Notes: generated by a model from the sequence alone, not told the origin. Counted from the first letter of the stretch, positions 9,235 through 18,516 are shown. The stretch is 64,000 nt of DNA from Shimia sp965227725 (GCF_965227725.1 NZ_CBDDGH010000004.1:62001-126000), one strand, 5' to 3'. A program made the numbers and translations.

Positions 9235-10053
9235 TCAGTCGCCCAATTTGGCGTGAACCTCGTCCAGATCGATTTCCCCAATCGGCATTTTGTTGGCCGG
9301 ATTCTCGAAATCATATTTGAACAGGTGGAAATCGCGTTTGTAGATTTCATAGACCAGATGCATCGACAGATCGTCGAAATAGTCCTCAACCGGATGCGCG
9401 CGCTTGGGGCCGTGGCCCTCGGATTCGTTGAAGCGCGGGATGCTCGCCAGATCCACCGCATGCGGCGTCTCGATCTGATCCAACACGCTCTGCATGCCGT
9501 CGTTGAACTGCTCGGTCCAGAAAATCTTGTCGTAGGCGCCGCCGTTCACGATGAAGGTTGAGATATGGCCCGACATGGCCGACCAGTGAATGTCCGGGTC
9601 CATCGGGCGCCGCCAGCGAATGGTGTCGCGTGCAAACAGCAGGAAGCGGCGGAAGCTCTGGATCTGGTCAAACTCCTGCTTGCCGTCATCGCCGCCCACT
9701 TCGATCCCGTATTTCTGCACCAGCATCGGCACCAGATTGCCGCGATAGCGTTTGCCGTTGCGCTGAATGCCGCAGATCTTGTCAAAGAAAGACGACAGAA
9801 TGCGCGTGTAAGGATTGCGCACACAGGTGAACGCATAAGAGCGGTGGTCACGTACATTGTCGGTGATCGGCTGGTGGCTGCCTTCCAGCGCCCATTTGTG
9901 CATCCCGCCCTTGGCGTCATGGATGTCACCGTCAAAAAACGCGCCATGATCGGAGTAATACATGATCTGCCCGATCGTCGAGCAAGCGCATTTGGGCACC
10001 ACACGGTACACCACGCTCTCACTTTCCGTCATCCAGGTGCCGGGAAATCCCAT
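9235..10053 (-). CDS. Sulfotransferase family protein
   Basis: 272 aa. The two PAPS-binding regions typical of family 2 carbohydrate sulfotransferases are visible: VVPKCACSTIGQIM (5'-phosphosulfate loop) near residue 18 and YAFTCVRNPYTRILSSFFDKI (3'-phosphate site) near residue 75. Such enzymes move sulfate from PAPS to a sugar hydroxyl. There is no signal peptide or membrane anchor, so it would act in the cytoplasm, where PAPS is. It is divergent from a branching-type glycosyltransferase (10202), which suggests that both decorate the same surface glycan. Confidence 0.85.
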   Translation of the reverse strand: MGFPGTWMTESESVVYRVVPKCACSTIGQIMYYSDHGAFFDGDIHDAKGGMHKWALEGSHQPITDNVRDHRSYAFTCVRNPYTRILSSFFDKICGIQRNGKRYRGNLVPMLVQKYGIEVGGDDGKQEFDQIQSFRRFLLFARDTIRWRRPMDPDIHWSAMSGHISTFIVNGGAYDKIFWTEQFNDGMQSVLDQIETPHAVDLASIPRFNESEGHGPKRAHPVEDYFDDLSMHLVYEIYKRDFHLFKYDFENPANKMPIGEIDLDEVHAKLGD

Positions 10054-10201
10054 TGCTCTGCCTCCGTTACCGCCGTGCTTCGCTCAAATGCCACGATCTC
10101 TGTACGTATTTTAAAATTCCAAACAAAGTCTGTTTATTCAACGCGTGTTCATCTTTAAATGGATAATTACAAGACGTCAAAGTGGGGATCAAAGAGGCTA
10201 G

Positions 10202-11779
10202 ATGGCGAGAATTGCTTACATTCTTCTGTGCCACAAGGATCCCGAAGCCATCATCAAACAGGCGGAGCGCCTGACGGCCACGGGTGACCACATCTCCATT
10301 CACTTTGATGCGCGTGCCAAACCGGAGCATTTTCGCATGCTGCAAGAGGCGCTGGGGACCAATCCCAATGTGGCCTTTGCCGAAAAGCGGATCAAATGTG
10401 GCTGGGGCGAGTGGTCTCTGGTGGAGGCGACGCTGAACGCGGTGGAAACCGCCGTCAAAAAATTCCCGCGCGCTTCACATTTTTACATGCTGTCAGGCGA
10501 CTGCATGGTGATCAAATCTTCTGAGTACATCCACAATTTCCTGGATGAGAACGATGTGGATTTCATCGAGAGCTTTGATTTCTTTGAGAGCGACTGGATC
10601 AAGACCGGCATGAAGGCCGAGCGCCTGATCTATCGCCACTGGTTCAACGAGCGCACGCAGAAGCGTCGTTTTTATACGACCTTCAATCTGCAGAAAAAGC
10701 TGGGCCTGAAACGCGAGGTTCCCGCCGACATTCAGGTGATGATTGGCAGCCAATGGTGGTGTCTGCGTCGCCAAACCATCGAAGCAGTGCTGAACTTCAC
10801 GCAAAAGCGCCGCGATGTGATGCGCTTTTTCCGCACTACTTGGATTCCAGATGAGACGTTTTTCCAGACGCTGGTGCGCCATCTTGTGCCAACCGAGGAA
10901 ATCCGCTCCCGCACGCTGACCTTCCTGATGTTCACCGACTACGGGATGCCCCTGACCTTTTACAACGATCACTATGATCTGTTGATCAGTCAGGATTACC
11001 TCTTTGCGCGCAAGATCAGCCCCGAAGCCTTGGAGCTCAAGGAACGCTTGGGGCAACTTTATGCGGAGAAAGGCGTGCAGTTTCAGATTTCCGCCGAAGG
11101 CCCCAGCCTGTTCCGCTTCCTCACCGGACGCGGCCGACAGGGCAAGCGCTTTGCCAGCCGTTTTTGGGAGACCGAAAGTACGCTGGGCCGGGACCGCGAG
11201 TTGATGCTCTTGGTATGCAAGAAATGGCACGTCGCCAAACGCCTGCTCGACAAAATCAGTCAGACCACCAACATTCCGACCATTGCCTACCTCTTCAACG
11301 AGGAGGGCACGCCGCTCCCCGATCTGGGTGGCATTCAGTCCACTCTGGGCAAACGCACGCGCCACCGCCGCGCGCTGATGCGGATGTTGTTTGACTACTA
11401 CGACACCGATCGCCTGCTGATCTGCCTCGACCCCAGCGCGCTGGATCTGATGCAGGATTTCTTCAGCGACCGCTCCACCACGCGGATGCTGGAAATCCAG
11501 TGTGACTTTACCGATCAGTATCTGACGGGCCACGCCATCAGGATTGGCCTCGCCGGAGAGCAGACCCCTCGGGAAACATTGGAACGGCTCCTGCCAACCA
11601 TCAAACGGGACATCTTCAACGAAAGTGACCGCATCCGCGACGCCGGCTTTGAGAACCTCTCCCGTATGATCGAAGGCGGCACTGAGGAAACCCATGTAAA
11701 AGCCCTGACGGACTTCCTGCATGTGAACGAGGAAGCCGCCCGCGAAGTCGCCCGCACGGACTATCTGTTCAGCGACTAA
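10202..11779 (+). CDS. Core-2/I-branching-type glycosyltransferase (GT14-like) with C-terminal extension
   Basis: 525 aa. Residues 1 to about 270 resemble the Branch family of beta-1,6-N-acetylglucosaminyltransferases: IAYILLCHKDPE at the start, then HISIHFDARAK, YMLSGDCMVI, IGSQWWCLRR and TWIPDETFFQTL. The remaining roughly 250 residues form a second domain that I do not recognise from sequence; it contains RDRELMLLVCKKWHVAKRLLDKI, is soluble and has no membrane segment. The likely role is adding a sugar branch to a surface polysaccharide. The 148-bp divergent spacer with the sulfotransferase suggests co-regulation. Confidence 0.82.
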   Translation: MARIAYILLCHKDPEAIIKQAERLTATGDHISIHFDARAKPEHFRMLQEALGTNPNVAFAEKRIKCGWGEWSLVEATLNAVETAVKKFPRASHFYMLSGDCMVIKSSEYIHNFLDENDVDFIESFDFFESDWIKTGMKAERLIYRHWFNERTQKRRFYTTFNLQKKLGLKREVPADIQVMIGSQWWCLRRQTIEAVLNFTQKRRDVMRFFRTTWIPDETFFQTLVRHLVPTEEIRSRTLTFLMFTDYGMPLTFYNDHYDLLISQDYLFARKISPEALELKERLGQLYAEKGVQFQISAEGPSLFRFLTGRGRQGKRFASRFWETESTLGRDRELMLLVCKKWHVAKRLLDKISQTTNIPTIAYLFNEEGTPLPDLGGIQSTLGKRTRHRRALMRMLFDYYDTDRLLICLDPSALDLMQDFFSDRSTTRMLEIQCDFTDQYLTGHAIRIGLAGEQTPRETLERLLPTIKRDIFNESDRIRDAGFENLSRMIEGGTEETHVKALTDFLHVNEEAAREVARTDYLFSD

Positions 11780-11807
11780 GCGAGGTGCCTTTGCCCGCCG
11801 TACCGGC

Positions 11808-12740
11808 TCAGCGGCTGCGCGTCAGCTCAAGGAACACATCTTCAAGATCGGCCTGCTCGGTCTTCACATCCTGTATGGAAATCCCGGCAGCCCGCACCGC
11901 GTTGAGCACGTCTTCAGCCGAGGTGGCATTGGCCTGATAGCTGATCGCCAAAGCGCCGTCGGCGCGCCGCTCCACCGAAAGACCGTCGGCTTCGGGCAGC
12001 GCATCAACTTCGCCTGCGGGCTGGATCACCATGCATTTCTGATCGATATGGCCCAACAGGTTGCGCGTGCTGTCCTGCGCCACCAGCTCGCCTTGGTTGA
12101 TGATCGCAATCTCATCACACATCTCCTCCGCCTCTTCGAGGTAGTGCGTGGTCAGAATGATCGTTGTGCCCTGCTCTTCGTTCAGCCGCCGCACATTGCG
12201 CCACAACATCTGGCGCAGCTCGATATCCACGCCGGCGGTCGGCTCGTCCAGCACGAGCACCTGCGGCCCATGCACCAACGCCTTGCCAAGCAACAGCCGC
12301 CGCCGCATCCCGCCAGAAAGCGTACGCGCATAGGCGTCAGCCTTATCAGACAGCCCCACCATCTCCAGAATGGCATCGCTTTGCCGCTGCGCCTTTGGCA
12401 CACCATAAAGGCCCGCCTGCACCTCAAGCGCGCCGCGCGGGGTGAAGAAGGGGTCAAGGTTCAGCTCTTGCGGCATCACGCCAATCGCCGCGCGGGATTG
12501 GCGTGGATTTTCATCCTGATCAAATCCCCAGATGCGCACGCTGCCAGAGGTCTTGGCCACCAGCCCCGCCATGATGTTGATCATGGTCGATTTCCCGGCA
12601 CCGTTGGGGCCTAACAGACCAAAAATCTTGCCCGCCGGCACCGAAAGATCGACCCCTTTAAGGGCGTGCTTCTCTGGCTCGCCGCGGCCACCCCTGTAGG
12701 TCTTCTGCAGCCCGCGGATTTCAATCGCATTCTGAACCAT
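11808..12740 (-). CDS. ABC-2-type transporter, ATP-binding protein
   Basis: 310 aa. Walker A GPNGAGKS near residue 45, signature LSGGMRRR near 140, Walker B VLVLDEPTAGVD and the switch His in TTHYLEEAEEM. The C-terminal 80 residues form the accessory domain of drug and polysaccharide exporters. It would energise export of an unknown substrate with a membrane partner. No permease gene is adjacent on either side, which is unusual for this class. It is convergent with the glycosyltransferase at 10202, with 28 bp between the stops. Confidence 0.9.
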   Translation of the reverse strand: MVQNAIEIRGLQKTYRGGRGEPEKHALKGVDLSVPAGKIFGLLGPNGAGKSTMINIMAGLVAKTSGSVRIWGFDQDENPRQSRAAIGVMPQELNLDPFFTPRGALEVQAGLYGVPKAQRQSDAILEMVGLSDKADAYARTLSGGMRRRLLLGKALVHGPQVLVLDEPTAGVDIELRQMLWRNVRRLNEEQGTTIILTTHYLEEAEEMCDEIAIINQGELVAQDSTRNLLGHIDQKCMVIQPAGEVDALPEADGLSVERRADGALAISYQANATSAEDVLNAVRAAGISIQDVKTEQADLEDVFLELTRSR

Positions 12741-12869
12741 GACCGCTCTTGCCCCTCGCTGTGCAATCCATAATATTTGCCCTATCGAAACGGGGCCGGT
12801 ATCACAACCAACTCCCCGGAAATTGCCAAGTCACAGGCGCATGCCTGCCCCAGCCAAAGGACGTTTGCG

Positions 12870-13052
12870 ATGACGATTGCCGCCCCTGAAACCAAGATCG
12901 TTGACAGCTATCGCATTGCCTGTGACGGCGGCGAGGGAGCCTTGGGCCATCCCCGTGTCTGGTTGCAGATCCCAAATGAACACGGCTGGGTCGAGTGCCC
13001 CTATTGCGACTGCAAATACATCCACAAAGACTTCGAAGACAAAGTCGCCTAA
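12870..13052 (+). CDS. Small zinc-finger protein (zf-CHCC / NDUFS6-like)
   Basis: 60 aa from the ATG at 12870. Zinc-ligand pattern ACDGG (Cys), GHPRVWLQI (His), then ECPYCDCKYI (Cys pair). This matches the CHCC domain of the mitochondrial complex I accessory subunit NDUFS6 and its alphaproteobacterial homologues. By analogy it may associate with complex I, but no nuo gene is nearby. It is divergent from the ABC ATPase. Confidence 0.82.
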   Translation: MTIAAPETKIVDSYRIACDGGEGALGHPRVWLQIPNEHGWVECPYCDCKYIHKDFEDKVA

Positions 13053-13097
13053 GCGATCCACCCGCGCCGAGGTGCCTTACCGAGGCACCCATCGGTT

Positions 13098-13757
13098 TTA
13101 CAAATGGGTCTGGGCAAACTGCCGGTCTGGGGCTTCAAGATGGGCCACAGAGTTGAACTGGGCCAGCAATGGCTTGCCCAGAACCATCTGCCAGCGGTGC
13201 ACTGAGGTGTTCTGGATCGCCAGACACATCTGCGCCCAGCCGTCCACGTCAAGCGAGAGCGTCTGGCGCAGCACAGCGCCAATCAAGCCACCAGAGGTGA
13301 CCACCAGCGCGCGGCCCTCTCCAGAGGCGATCTCCGCCATCGCCGCCTTCACCCGCGCATCAAAATCGGCGTAGCTTTCCGGCACATCTTGAATCTCGCC
13401 CTCCTGCCAGGCGCGCAACACCCTTGGCATATGGCGCACAAAGCCTTCCCGGTCTGAAGGCACCTCCAGCCCGAACTGCTCTTCCATCAGACGGGACAGA
13501 TCAAAATAGGCAAATTCATTCAGACGCGGATCTTCCACGATCTCGGCAAACTCTGCCGCACCAAGGCTCTCCGCCGTCTCCCGATGCCGACGCATACTGC
13601 CGACATAGACCCGCTGAAACCGCTCACCATTGCCACGCAGATGCGCGCCAAGCCATGCGGCCTGCTGATGCCCGAGAGGCGACAGCTTGTCATAGCTGTG
13701 TTCATCGCGGGCTTCGGTGTTGGCCTGTCCGTGGCGCACAAGGGTGATGTGAGGCAT
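13098..13757 (-). CDS. Histidine-phosphatase-fold protein (phosphoglycerate-mutase-like)
   Basis: 219 aa. The N-terminal LVRHGQANTEARD carries the phospho-accepting His, and GSMRRHRETAESL the conserved Arg. Where the fold normally has a second catalytic His (VVSHGG), this protein reads VVTSGGLIG, with Ser in its place; I believe a subgroup shares this change. Activity and substrate are therefore uncertain. It is convergent with the zinc-finger gene and divergent from the M20 amidohydrolase. Confidence 0.85.
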   Translation of the reverse strand: MPHITLVRHGQANTEARDEHSYDKLSPLGHQQAAWLGAHLRGNGERFQRVYVGSMRRHRETAESLGAAEFAEIVEDPRLNEFAYFDLSRLMEEQFGLEVPSDREGFVRHMPRVLRAWQEGEIQDVPESYADFDARVKAAMAEIASGEGRALVVTSGGLIGAVLRQTLSLDVDGWAQMCLAIQNTSVHRWQMVLGKPLLAQFNSVAHLEAPDRQFAQTHL

Positions 13758-13893
13758 CTGCGACCTTTCTCAACTACAGCGGTGGCCCATGCGTAACGAA
13801 GCGATGCGCCATGGGAAAGCGAATTCGCCGCCACCGGCTTGCACTTCCCCTGCCGCAGGTTAGGGTTTGGCCATTCACAAATGAGGCCCATCC

Positions 13894-15090
13894 ATGCTCA
13901 ATCCCGACCGCTTTCTTCAAGACCTCCATGCGCTGCGCGCTATCGGTGCGGCGGGCGTTGGCAAAGGTGTGCAACGGCGGGCCTTTAGTGCAGATGACAT
14001 CGCCGCCCGCCAATGGCTTGCCACCCGTTTTGAAGAGGCAGGGCTGACGCCGCATTTTGACCCTGCCGGATCGGTCTGGGGATTGGCTGAGGCACCCTCG
14101 TTGCTGCTTGGCTCGCACTCAGACACCCAGCCCGAAGGTGGCTGGCTCGACGGGGCGCTTGGGGTCATCGCCGGTCTTGAAATCGCCCGCGCCAACAAAG
14201 AGAGCGGCGGCCCGCCCGTGTCCGTTGTGTCCTTTCAGGACGAAGAAGGCCGCTTTGGCGGCACCACCGCCAGCGCGCTATGGAGCGGTGTGACCCAGCT
14301 CGACGAGATGGATCAAGTGACAGATGACGCGGGTATCACTTTCGCAGAGACCCGACAGAGTATGGCGCATCTGGATCAGGGCTGGGTTGATCCCGCGCAG
14401 TTCACTGGCTTTCTGGAAATGCACATCGAGCAAGGCCCCTGGCTCGATCTCGCAGGTGAGCAAATCGGTGTTGTGACCGAAATTGTCGGCATCCGCGATC
14501 TCAAGATCACCTTTGACGGCGCACAGAACCATGCTGGCACCACCCCCATGTCCACCCGCAAAGACGCATTTCAGATGCTGTCCGCGTTCAACCAATCTCT
14601 CAATGCAGCCCTGACCGATATCGTCACAGACACCACAGTCTGGACCATCGGCCATGTCTCCCTGCATCCCAACGCCAGCTCCGTAGTCCCCGGCAGCGTG
14701 ACCTTCTCGATGCAATGGCGCGACGGGTCCGAGACCCGCCTGCAAGACATGGACACACTGATCAGAAAGCTCGCCAAAGACTGCGCCACCCGCCTTGGCG
14801 GACGTGTCTCTTTTGGTGGCGAATGGAGCTTGCCTCCGACACAGATGAACCCGCGCCTTAAGGCCGCGCTGTCGGACGCAGCAGCCGAGTTGGCCCCGGA
14901 TGCGCATCGCCTGATGCCCTCCGGCGCGCTGCATGACGCGGCCAATGTGGCCAATATCCTGCCGGTCGGCATGCTCTTTGTGCCCTCCATCAACGGCGTC
15001 AGCCATGTGTTTGAGGAAGACACCGCCGAAACAGATCTGGTCAAAGGTCTGGAAGTGCTCGCCCGCGCGGTGTCGCGCTTGGCCAACTGA
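13894..15090 (+). CDS. M20 amidase: allantoate / N-carbamoyl-L-amino-acid hydrolase family
   Basis: 398 aa. Di-metal residues of the family are visible: GSHSDTQPEGGWLDGALG (His and Asp), FQDEEGRFGGT (Glu pair) and LEMHIEQGPWLD (His). A lid/dimerisation domain follows (FDGAQNHAGTTPM). The family hydrolyses N-carbamoyl or allantoate-type amides with Zn, Mn or Co. The substrate cannot be chosen between allantoate, ureidoglycolate, carbamoyl amino acids and beta-ureidopropionate, because no purine or pyrimidine catabolic neighbours are present. Confidence 0.9.
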   Translation: MLNPDRFLQDLHALRAIGAAGVGKGVQRRAFSADDIAARQWLATRFEEAGLTPHFDPAGSVWGLAEAPSLLLGSHSDTQPEGGWLDGALGVIAGLEIARANKESGGPPVSVVSFQDEEGRFGGTTASALWSGVTQLDEMDQVTDDAGITFAETRQSMAHLDQGWVDPAQFTGFLEMHIEQGPWLDLAGEQIGVVTEIVGIRDLKITFDGAQNHAGTTPMSTRKDAFQMLSAFNQSLNAALTDIVTDTTVWTIGHVSLHPNASSVVPGSVTFSMQWRDGSETRLQDMDTLIRKLAKDCATRLGGRVSFGGEWSLPPTQMNPRLKAALSDAAAELAPDAHRLMPSGALHDAANVANILPVGMLFVPSINGVSHVFEEDTAETDLVKGLEVLARAVSRLAN

Positions 15091-15118
15091 AGTATGTTAC
15101 CTCGACGAGAGACAAGGC

Positions 15119-15141
15119 GGCCCCTTCAAACGTAGGGGGCC
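15119..15141. terminator. Possible weak terminator between convergent genes
   Basis: Inverted repeat GGCCCC / GGGGCC around an 11-base loop, between the M20 gene and the WGR gene. No clear T-run on either strand, so only a weak call. Confidence 0.35.
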
Positions 15142-15369
15142 TTAGCTGCGTGCGTATCCCTTACGCAGGGCTTTGCGCCGGAACCCATCCGCCGCCAAAG
15201 ACGCATCGCGCAGGTTGCCAAAGATGCTGATCATGGTGCGGCCTTTGCCGCCCTTCACGCCCCATTCGCGCATTACAGAGACCTCTTCAAACAAGTTCAT
15301 CGCGATCTCCACCCGGTAGTATCTTGGGCGGGTGCGCAGCGCTGGTTTGTACATGATGCAGATGGCCAT
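15142..15369 (-). CDS. WGR-domain protein
   Basis: 75 aa, almost entirely one WGR domain: RYYRVEIAMNLFEEVSVMREWG, then GKGRTMISIFGNLRDA, named for the Trp-Gly-Arg motif (here EWGVKGGKGR). WGR domains occur in PARPs and in stand-alone bacterial proteins and are thought to bind nucleic acid. The role of single-domain versions is unknown. The C-terminus is basic (RRKALRKGYARS). Confidence 0.8.
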   Translation of the reverse strand: MAICIMYKPALRTRPRYYRVEIAMNLFEEVSVMREWGVKGGKGRTMISIFGNLRDASLAADGFRRKALRKGYARS

Positions 15370-15460
15370 GAGGTGATTCTATTGCAGAGAGTCAGCGGAC
15401 GCAACTTCGCATCGCGCAGGTCTGCAAATTTGGCGGACCAACTTGGCCAGCCTCCAGCCG

Positions 15461-16438
15461 TCACTCAGTGATGTTGAGCAACACCGCTTCCACACGGCGA
15501 TTGGCCTCCCGCCCCGCGTCCGTGCGATTGCTGGCAACGGGCGCTAGATATCCCGCCCCTCGGGCCTCAACCTGCTTGGATGGCACGCCATGCTGGCTGA
15601 CCAGCCGGTCTTTCACCGCCTGTGCCCGCTGTCGCGAGATGCGGGTGTTCACATCCAGCGCCCCCTGACTGTCGGTATGCCCGACCAGCGCGATGCGTGT
15701 CTCGGCATTTGCCTTCAGATAGGCTGCGAGCGCCTCCAGCGAGGCAAACTCCCGATCCGCCAGCTTGGAGGCTCCGGTCTCAAAAGACAGATCATCCAGC
15801 ACCACATGCCCAGTGCCTTCAATCTGCGCACTCAAATCTGACAGGGATTTTGTGGACACAGCCTCCTGGCCGTCCGGCGAAATCTCCGCCACGCCTTGAA
15901 AACCGCCGCCACCTGTTGGTGCCAGAGGCTCTGGAGCCACGGTGTTGGCCGGAGATACGCTTTCAATCTGCACCATGCCTGCCTGCACGGTTTGGCTCAC
16001 CAAAATCCAAACCGCCTCCAGCCCGGTATCGGTGTCTTTGGTGCCTGACAGAAAGAAGTAATCCGACAGATCCACAAACATCTTTGGCGGCGGCAGGACG
16101 TCGATCCCGAAGCGGAAATCAAACCCGCCGCAACCATCGGATTCACATTCAAAGACAACATCATACCCCTGCTGGCGCATCTGCGCCGCAAGCGTGGCGG
16201 TCAACATGCCCGTGCCGCGAAACCCGCGCGAGATACGCCAGCTGCGCCGTGTCACATGACCCGGCAGGCTGCGCGTCGGCATCACGCCATCAGCAAACCG
16301 CCCAACTGGCAAAGTCAAAACACCCTGAGGCTCAAACACATCGGCCATCAACTGACCTTCGCCTTCGAACTGGGGCTCAAATGCCCAGCACGCCAAAGGC
16401 GCCATGATCGCCAAGCCTATCGCTAGGGCCGTTTTCAT
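15461..16438 (-). CDS. OmpA-family outer-membrane/periplasmic protein
   Basis: 325 aa. N-terminal signal peptide (MKTALAIGLAIMAPLACWA), then about 190 residues of unrecognised exported sequence containing a CESDGCGGF Cys pair, and a C-terminal OmpA peptidoglycan-binding domain from about residue 210 (FETGASKL; VGHTDSQGALDVNTRISRQRAQAVKDRL; NRRVEAVLL). It likely anchors the cell envelope to peptidoglycan. Its start codon overlaps the stop of the AhpD-like gene upstream (ATGA), so the two are co-translated. Confidence 0.88.
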   Translation of the reverse strand: MKTALAIGLAIMAPLACWAFEPQFEGEGQLMADVFEPQGVLTLPVGRFADGVMPTRSLPGHVTRRSWRISRGFRGTGMLTATLAAQMRQQGYDVVFECESDGCGGFDFRFGIDVLPPPKMFVDLSDYFFLSGTKDTDTGLEAVWILVSQTVQAGMVQIESVSPANTVAPEPLAPTGGGGFQGVAEISPDGQEAVSTKSLSDLSAQIEGTGHVVLDDLSFETGASKLADREFASLEALAAYLKANAETRIALVGHTDSQGALDVNTRISRQRAQAVKDRLVSQHGVPSKQVEARGAGYLAPVASNRTDAGREANRRVEAVLLNITE

Positions 16439-17007
16439 CTTGCTAGTGCGTGATACTCTTCGTTGGGTTTCATGTTGGTCGCGGAGGCCACACGATTGGA
16501 CATGTTATAGAACCCCGCCACATTGGCGATATCCCAGATGTCCTGATCGGAAAAGCCAACATCGCGCAGCTTTTGACGGTCATTTTCTTCAATTGTACTC
16601 GAAGCCACCGTCATCTTTTCAGCAAAGGCCAGCATCGCATATTGCCGCGCATCCAGATCCGCCACACGCCAGTTCATCACCATTTTTTCGCCGAGGCTCG
16701 GATCACCCGAAAGCTGCCGCACCGCAGCCCCATGCGCCACCAGACAGTAAAAACACTTGTTGATCGAGCTCACCGCCACCGCAATCATCTCGCGCTCAAG
16801 CTTGCTCAGCCCGCTCTCTCCCAACATCAGATCATTGTAGAGCGCGGTGAATGCATTGAGCTTCTCCACCGTGATGGCATAGGCCTTCAACACGTTGGGC
16901 ACCATGCCCAGCTTTTCCTGACAAATCTCAAAATAGCGCTGTGTCTCCGGTGGCAGCGGGTCCATCACCGGAATGTCGAGTGCGGTTGGCATCTCTGTTG
17001 TGCTCAT
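16435..17007 (-). CDS. Peroxidase-related AhpD-like protein
   Basis: 190 aa. C85-F-Y-C88 followed by H92 (INKCFYCLVAHG) is the AhpD-type redox centre. The overall layout (PPETQRYFEICQEKLGMVPNVLKAYA; SKLEREMIAVAVS) is that of the uncharacterised peroxidase-related subfamily. Substrate unknown. It is 4-bp overlapped by the OmpA-like gene downstream and 15 bp behind the GNAT gene, so a GNAT - AhpD - OmpA transcript is likely. Confidence 0.85.
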   Translation of the reverse strand: MSTTEMPTALDIPVMDPLPPETQRYFEICQEKLGMVPNVLKAYAITVEKLNAFTALYNDLMLGESGLSKLEREMIAVAVSSINKCFYCLVAHGAAVRQLSGDPSLGEKMVMNWRVADLDARQYAMLAFAEKMTVASSTIEENDRQKLRDVGFSDQDIWDIANVAGFYNMSNRVASATNMKPNEEYHALAR

Positions 17008-17022
17008 GGTCTTTCCCCTCCC

Positions 17023-17754
17023 TCAAGCGTTTGTTTTCTGGCGGTAATGATACTGTCCCACAACGCGCATCCCGAGGGAAGCATAGAGGGCATTCGCCCC
17101 TTCGTTCGCTGTGGTGCAGATCACCGAAAGATGTGTGCCGCCGTGCTGCTGCACCCAGATCGCCGCACGGCGCATCAAAAACTGAGCAACGCCCTGACGG
17201 CGTTGATGCGGTAGAATTTCAAGCGAGTGCACCATGCCGATGCCCTCATGCATAGCGAGGAAAGATGCCCCCGCAGGCTTGTCGTTCCAACGCGAAATCA
17301 TCCCGGTTTTCGGACCTTCTGCACGGCGCATCACATCGATACGTTCGGGGCCAACCCCACCTGCGGCCCAGATCTCTTCCATGATCTTGAGCGGCTCCCA
17401 AGCGGGGATTGCCGCCGTGCGCGGCGGCTCTTCTTGCGAAAGCGCCTCCACCTCGATCACATACATGATGACAGGATCAACGACGTCATAGCCGCGCGCA
17501 GCCAGCGTCGCATCCAGAGCCTCTTCGCCCTCACGCAGCTGAAACAACAGGCCCTGCCCAAGCGCGGTCATAGCTTCTTCCGCACGGGCAATATCACTGT
17601 CGTCATAGGGGCCCAACGCGGTGGCCGCAGACACCCGCTTGCCTCCGCCCTTGCCTTCGCGAATGAGAAACGGCCCAACCGCAAAGCTCCGCGCTGCGGG
17701 CCATGTGGCATCTACGACATCATAGAGCTGCCGCGCATCCGGCGTCGCCCTCAT
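17023..17754 (-). CDS. GNAT-family N-acetyltransferase
   Basis: 243 aa. The acetyl-CoA-binding core is in the C-terminal half: MVHSLEILPHQRRQGVAQFLMRRAAIW is the Q/RxxGxG/A segment, followed by NEGANALYASLGMRVVGQYHYR. The N-terminal half is a degenerate GNAT-like repeat. Substrate unknown. Its start overlaps the stop of the CinA-type gene by 4 bp, so it belongs to the same transcript. Confidence 0.85.
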   Translation of the reverse strand: MRATPDARQLYDVVDATWPAARSFAVGPFLIREGKGGGKRVSAATALGPYDDSDIARAEEAMTALGQGLLFQLREGEEALDATLAARGYDVVDPVIMYVIEVEALSQEEPPRTAAIPAWEPLKIMEEIWAAGGVGPERIDVMRRAEGPKTGMISRWNDKPAGASFLAMHEGIGMVHSLEILPHQRRQGVAQFLMRRAAIWVQQHGGTHLSVICTTANEGANALYASLGMRVVGQYHYRQKTNA

Positions 17755-18470
17755 GCGAACAACCCAGAGAGCCGCGCCATGACGGCATCAATCCGCGCAC
17801 CATCCGTGCCGCGCACCACCACATTGGCCCCGTAAACGCCATTGCGCTGATAGGGATAAGAGCCAATCGACAGATCGGCAAACTCCTCAGCCAACTCTCC
17901 CAGAGGCCCGGCAATCTCGCCTTCGCCGCGCTCAATGCGCAGGGTCTGGCTCAGCAATGGTGCGCCACCTGTAAGCTTTGGCAGAACACTCGCCACCATC
18001 GCCTGAAAAACCGACGGCACACCGGCCATCACGTAGACATTTTCCACGACAAATCCCGGCGCAACCGACACCGGATTGTCGATCAGGCTCGCCCCATCGG
18101 GGATACGCGCCATGCGCTGGCGCGCCGCGTTAAATTCCTGCCCGGCATTGTCATAGTGCTTTTGCAACAGCGCTCGCGCATCATCACGAATATCGATATG
18201 CACACCAAAAGCCTCGGCCACACAATCCGCCGTGATGTCGTCATGGGTCGGCCCGATCCCGCCGGAGGTGAAGACACTGTCATATTCACCCGACAGGGAA
18301 CGCACCGCGCCAATGATCTTCTCCGGCACATCCGGCACAACACGCACCTCAGCCAGCGTGATCCCCTGCTTGGTCAGCTCGCCCGCAAGATAGTGCATAT
18401 TCGCATCGCGGGTTCTTCCCGACAGGATTTCATCACCGATAACCAGCATGGCGGCAGTAGGGTTTGTCAT
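17751..18470 (-). CDS. CinA N-terminal-domain protein (molybdopterin-binding fold)
   Basis: 239 aa. It matches the MoaB/MogA-like domain of competence/damage-inducible protein A: VIGDEILSGRTRDANMHYLA at the start and FTSGGIGPTHDDITADCVAEAFG in the middle. The nicotinamide-nucleotide amidase domain (CinA C-terminal) is absent, as usual for stand-alone versions in this group. In related proteins the N-terminal domain has ADP-ribose pyrophosphatase activity; whether this one does is not known. First gene of a minus-strand run ending in the OmpA-like gene. Confidence 0.85.
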   Translation of the reverse strand: MTNPTAAMLVIGDEILSGRTRDANMHYLAGELTKQGITLAEVRVVPDVPEKIIGAVRSLSGEYDSVFTSGGIGPTHDDITADCVAEAFGVHIDIRDDARALLQKHYDNAGQEFNAARQRMARIPDGASLIDNPVSVAPGFVVENVYVMAGVPSVFQAMVASVLPKLTGGAPLLSQTLRIERGEGEIAGPLGELAEEFADLSIGSYPYQRNGVYGANVVVRGTDGARIDAVMARLSGLFA

Positions 18471-18516
18471 GATCTCATTCCTTGTCAGCAGCTTAGTGCA
18501 GGTATAGGCCTGTCAC

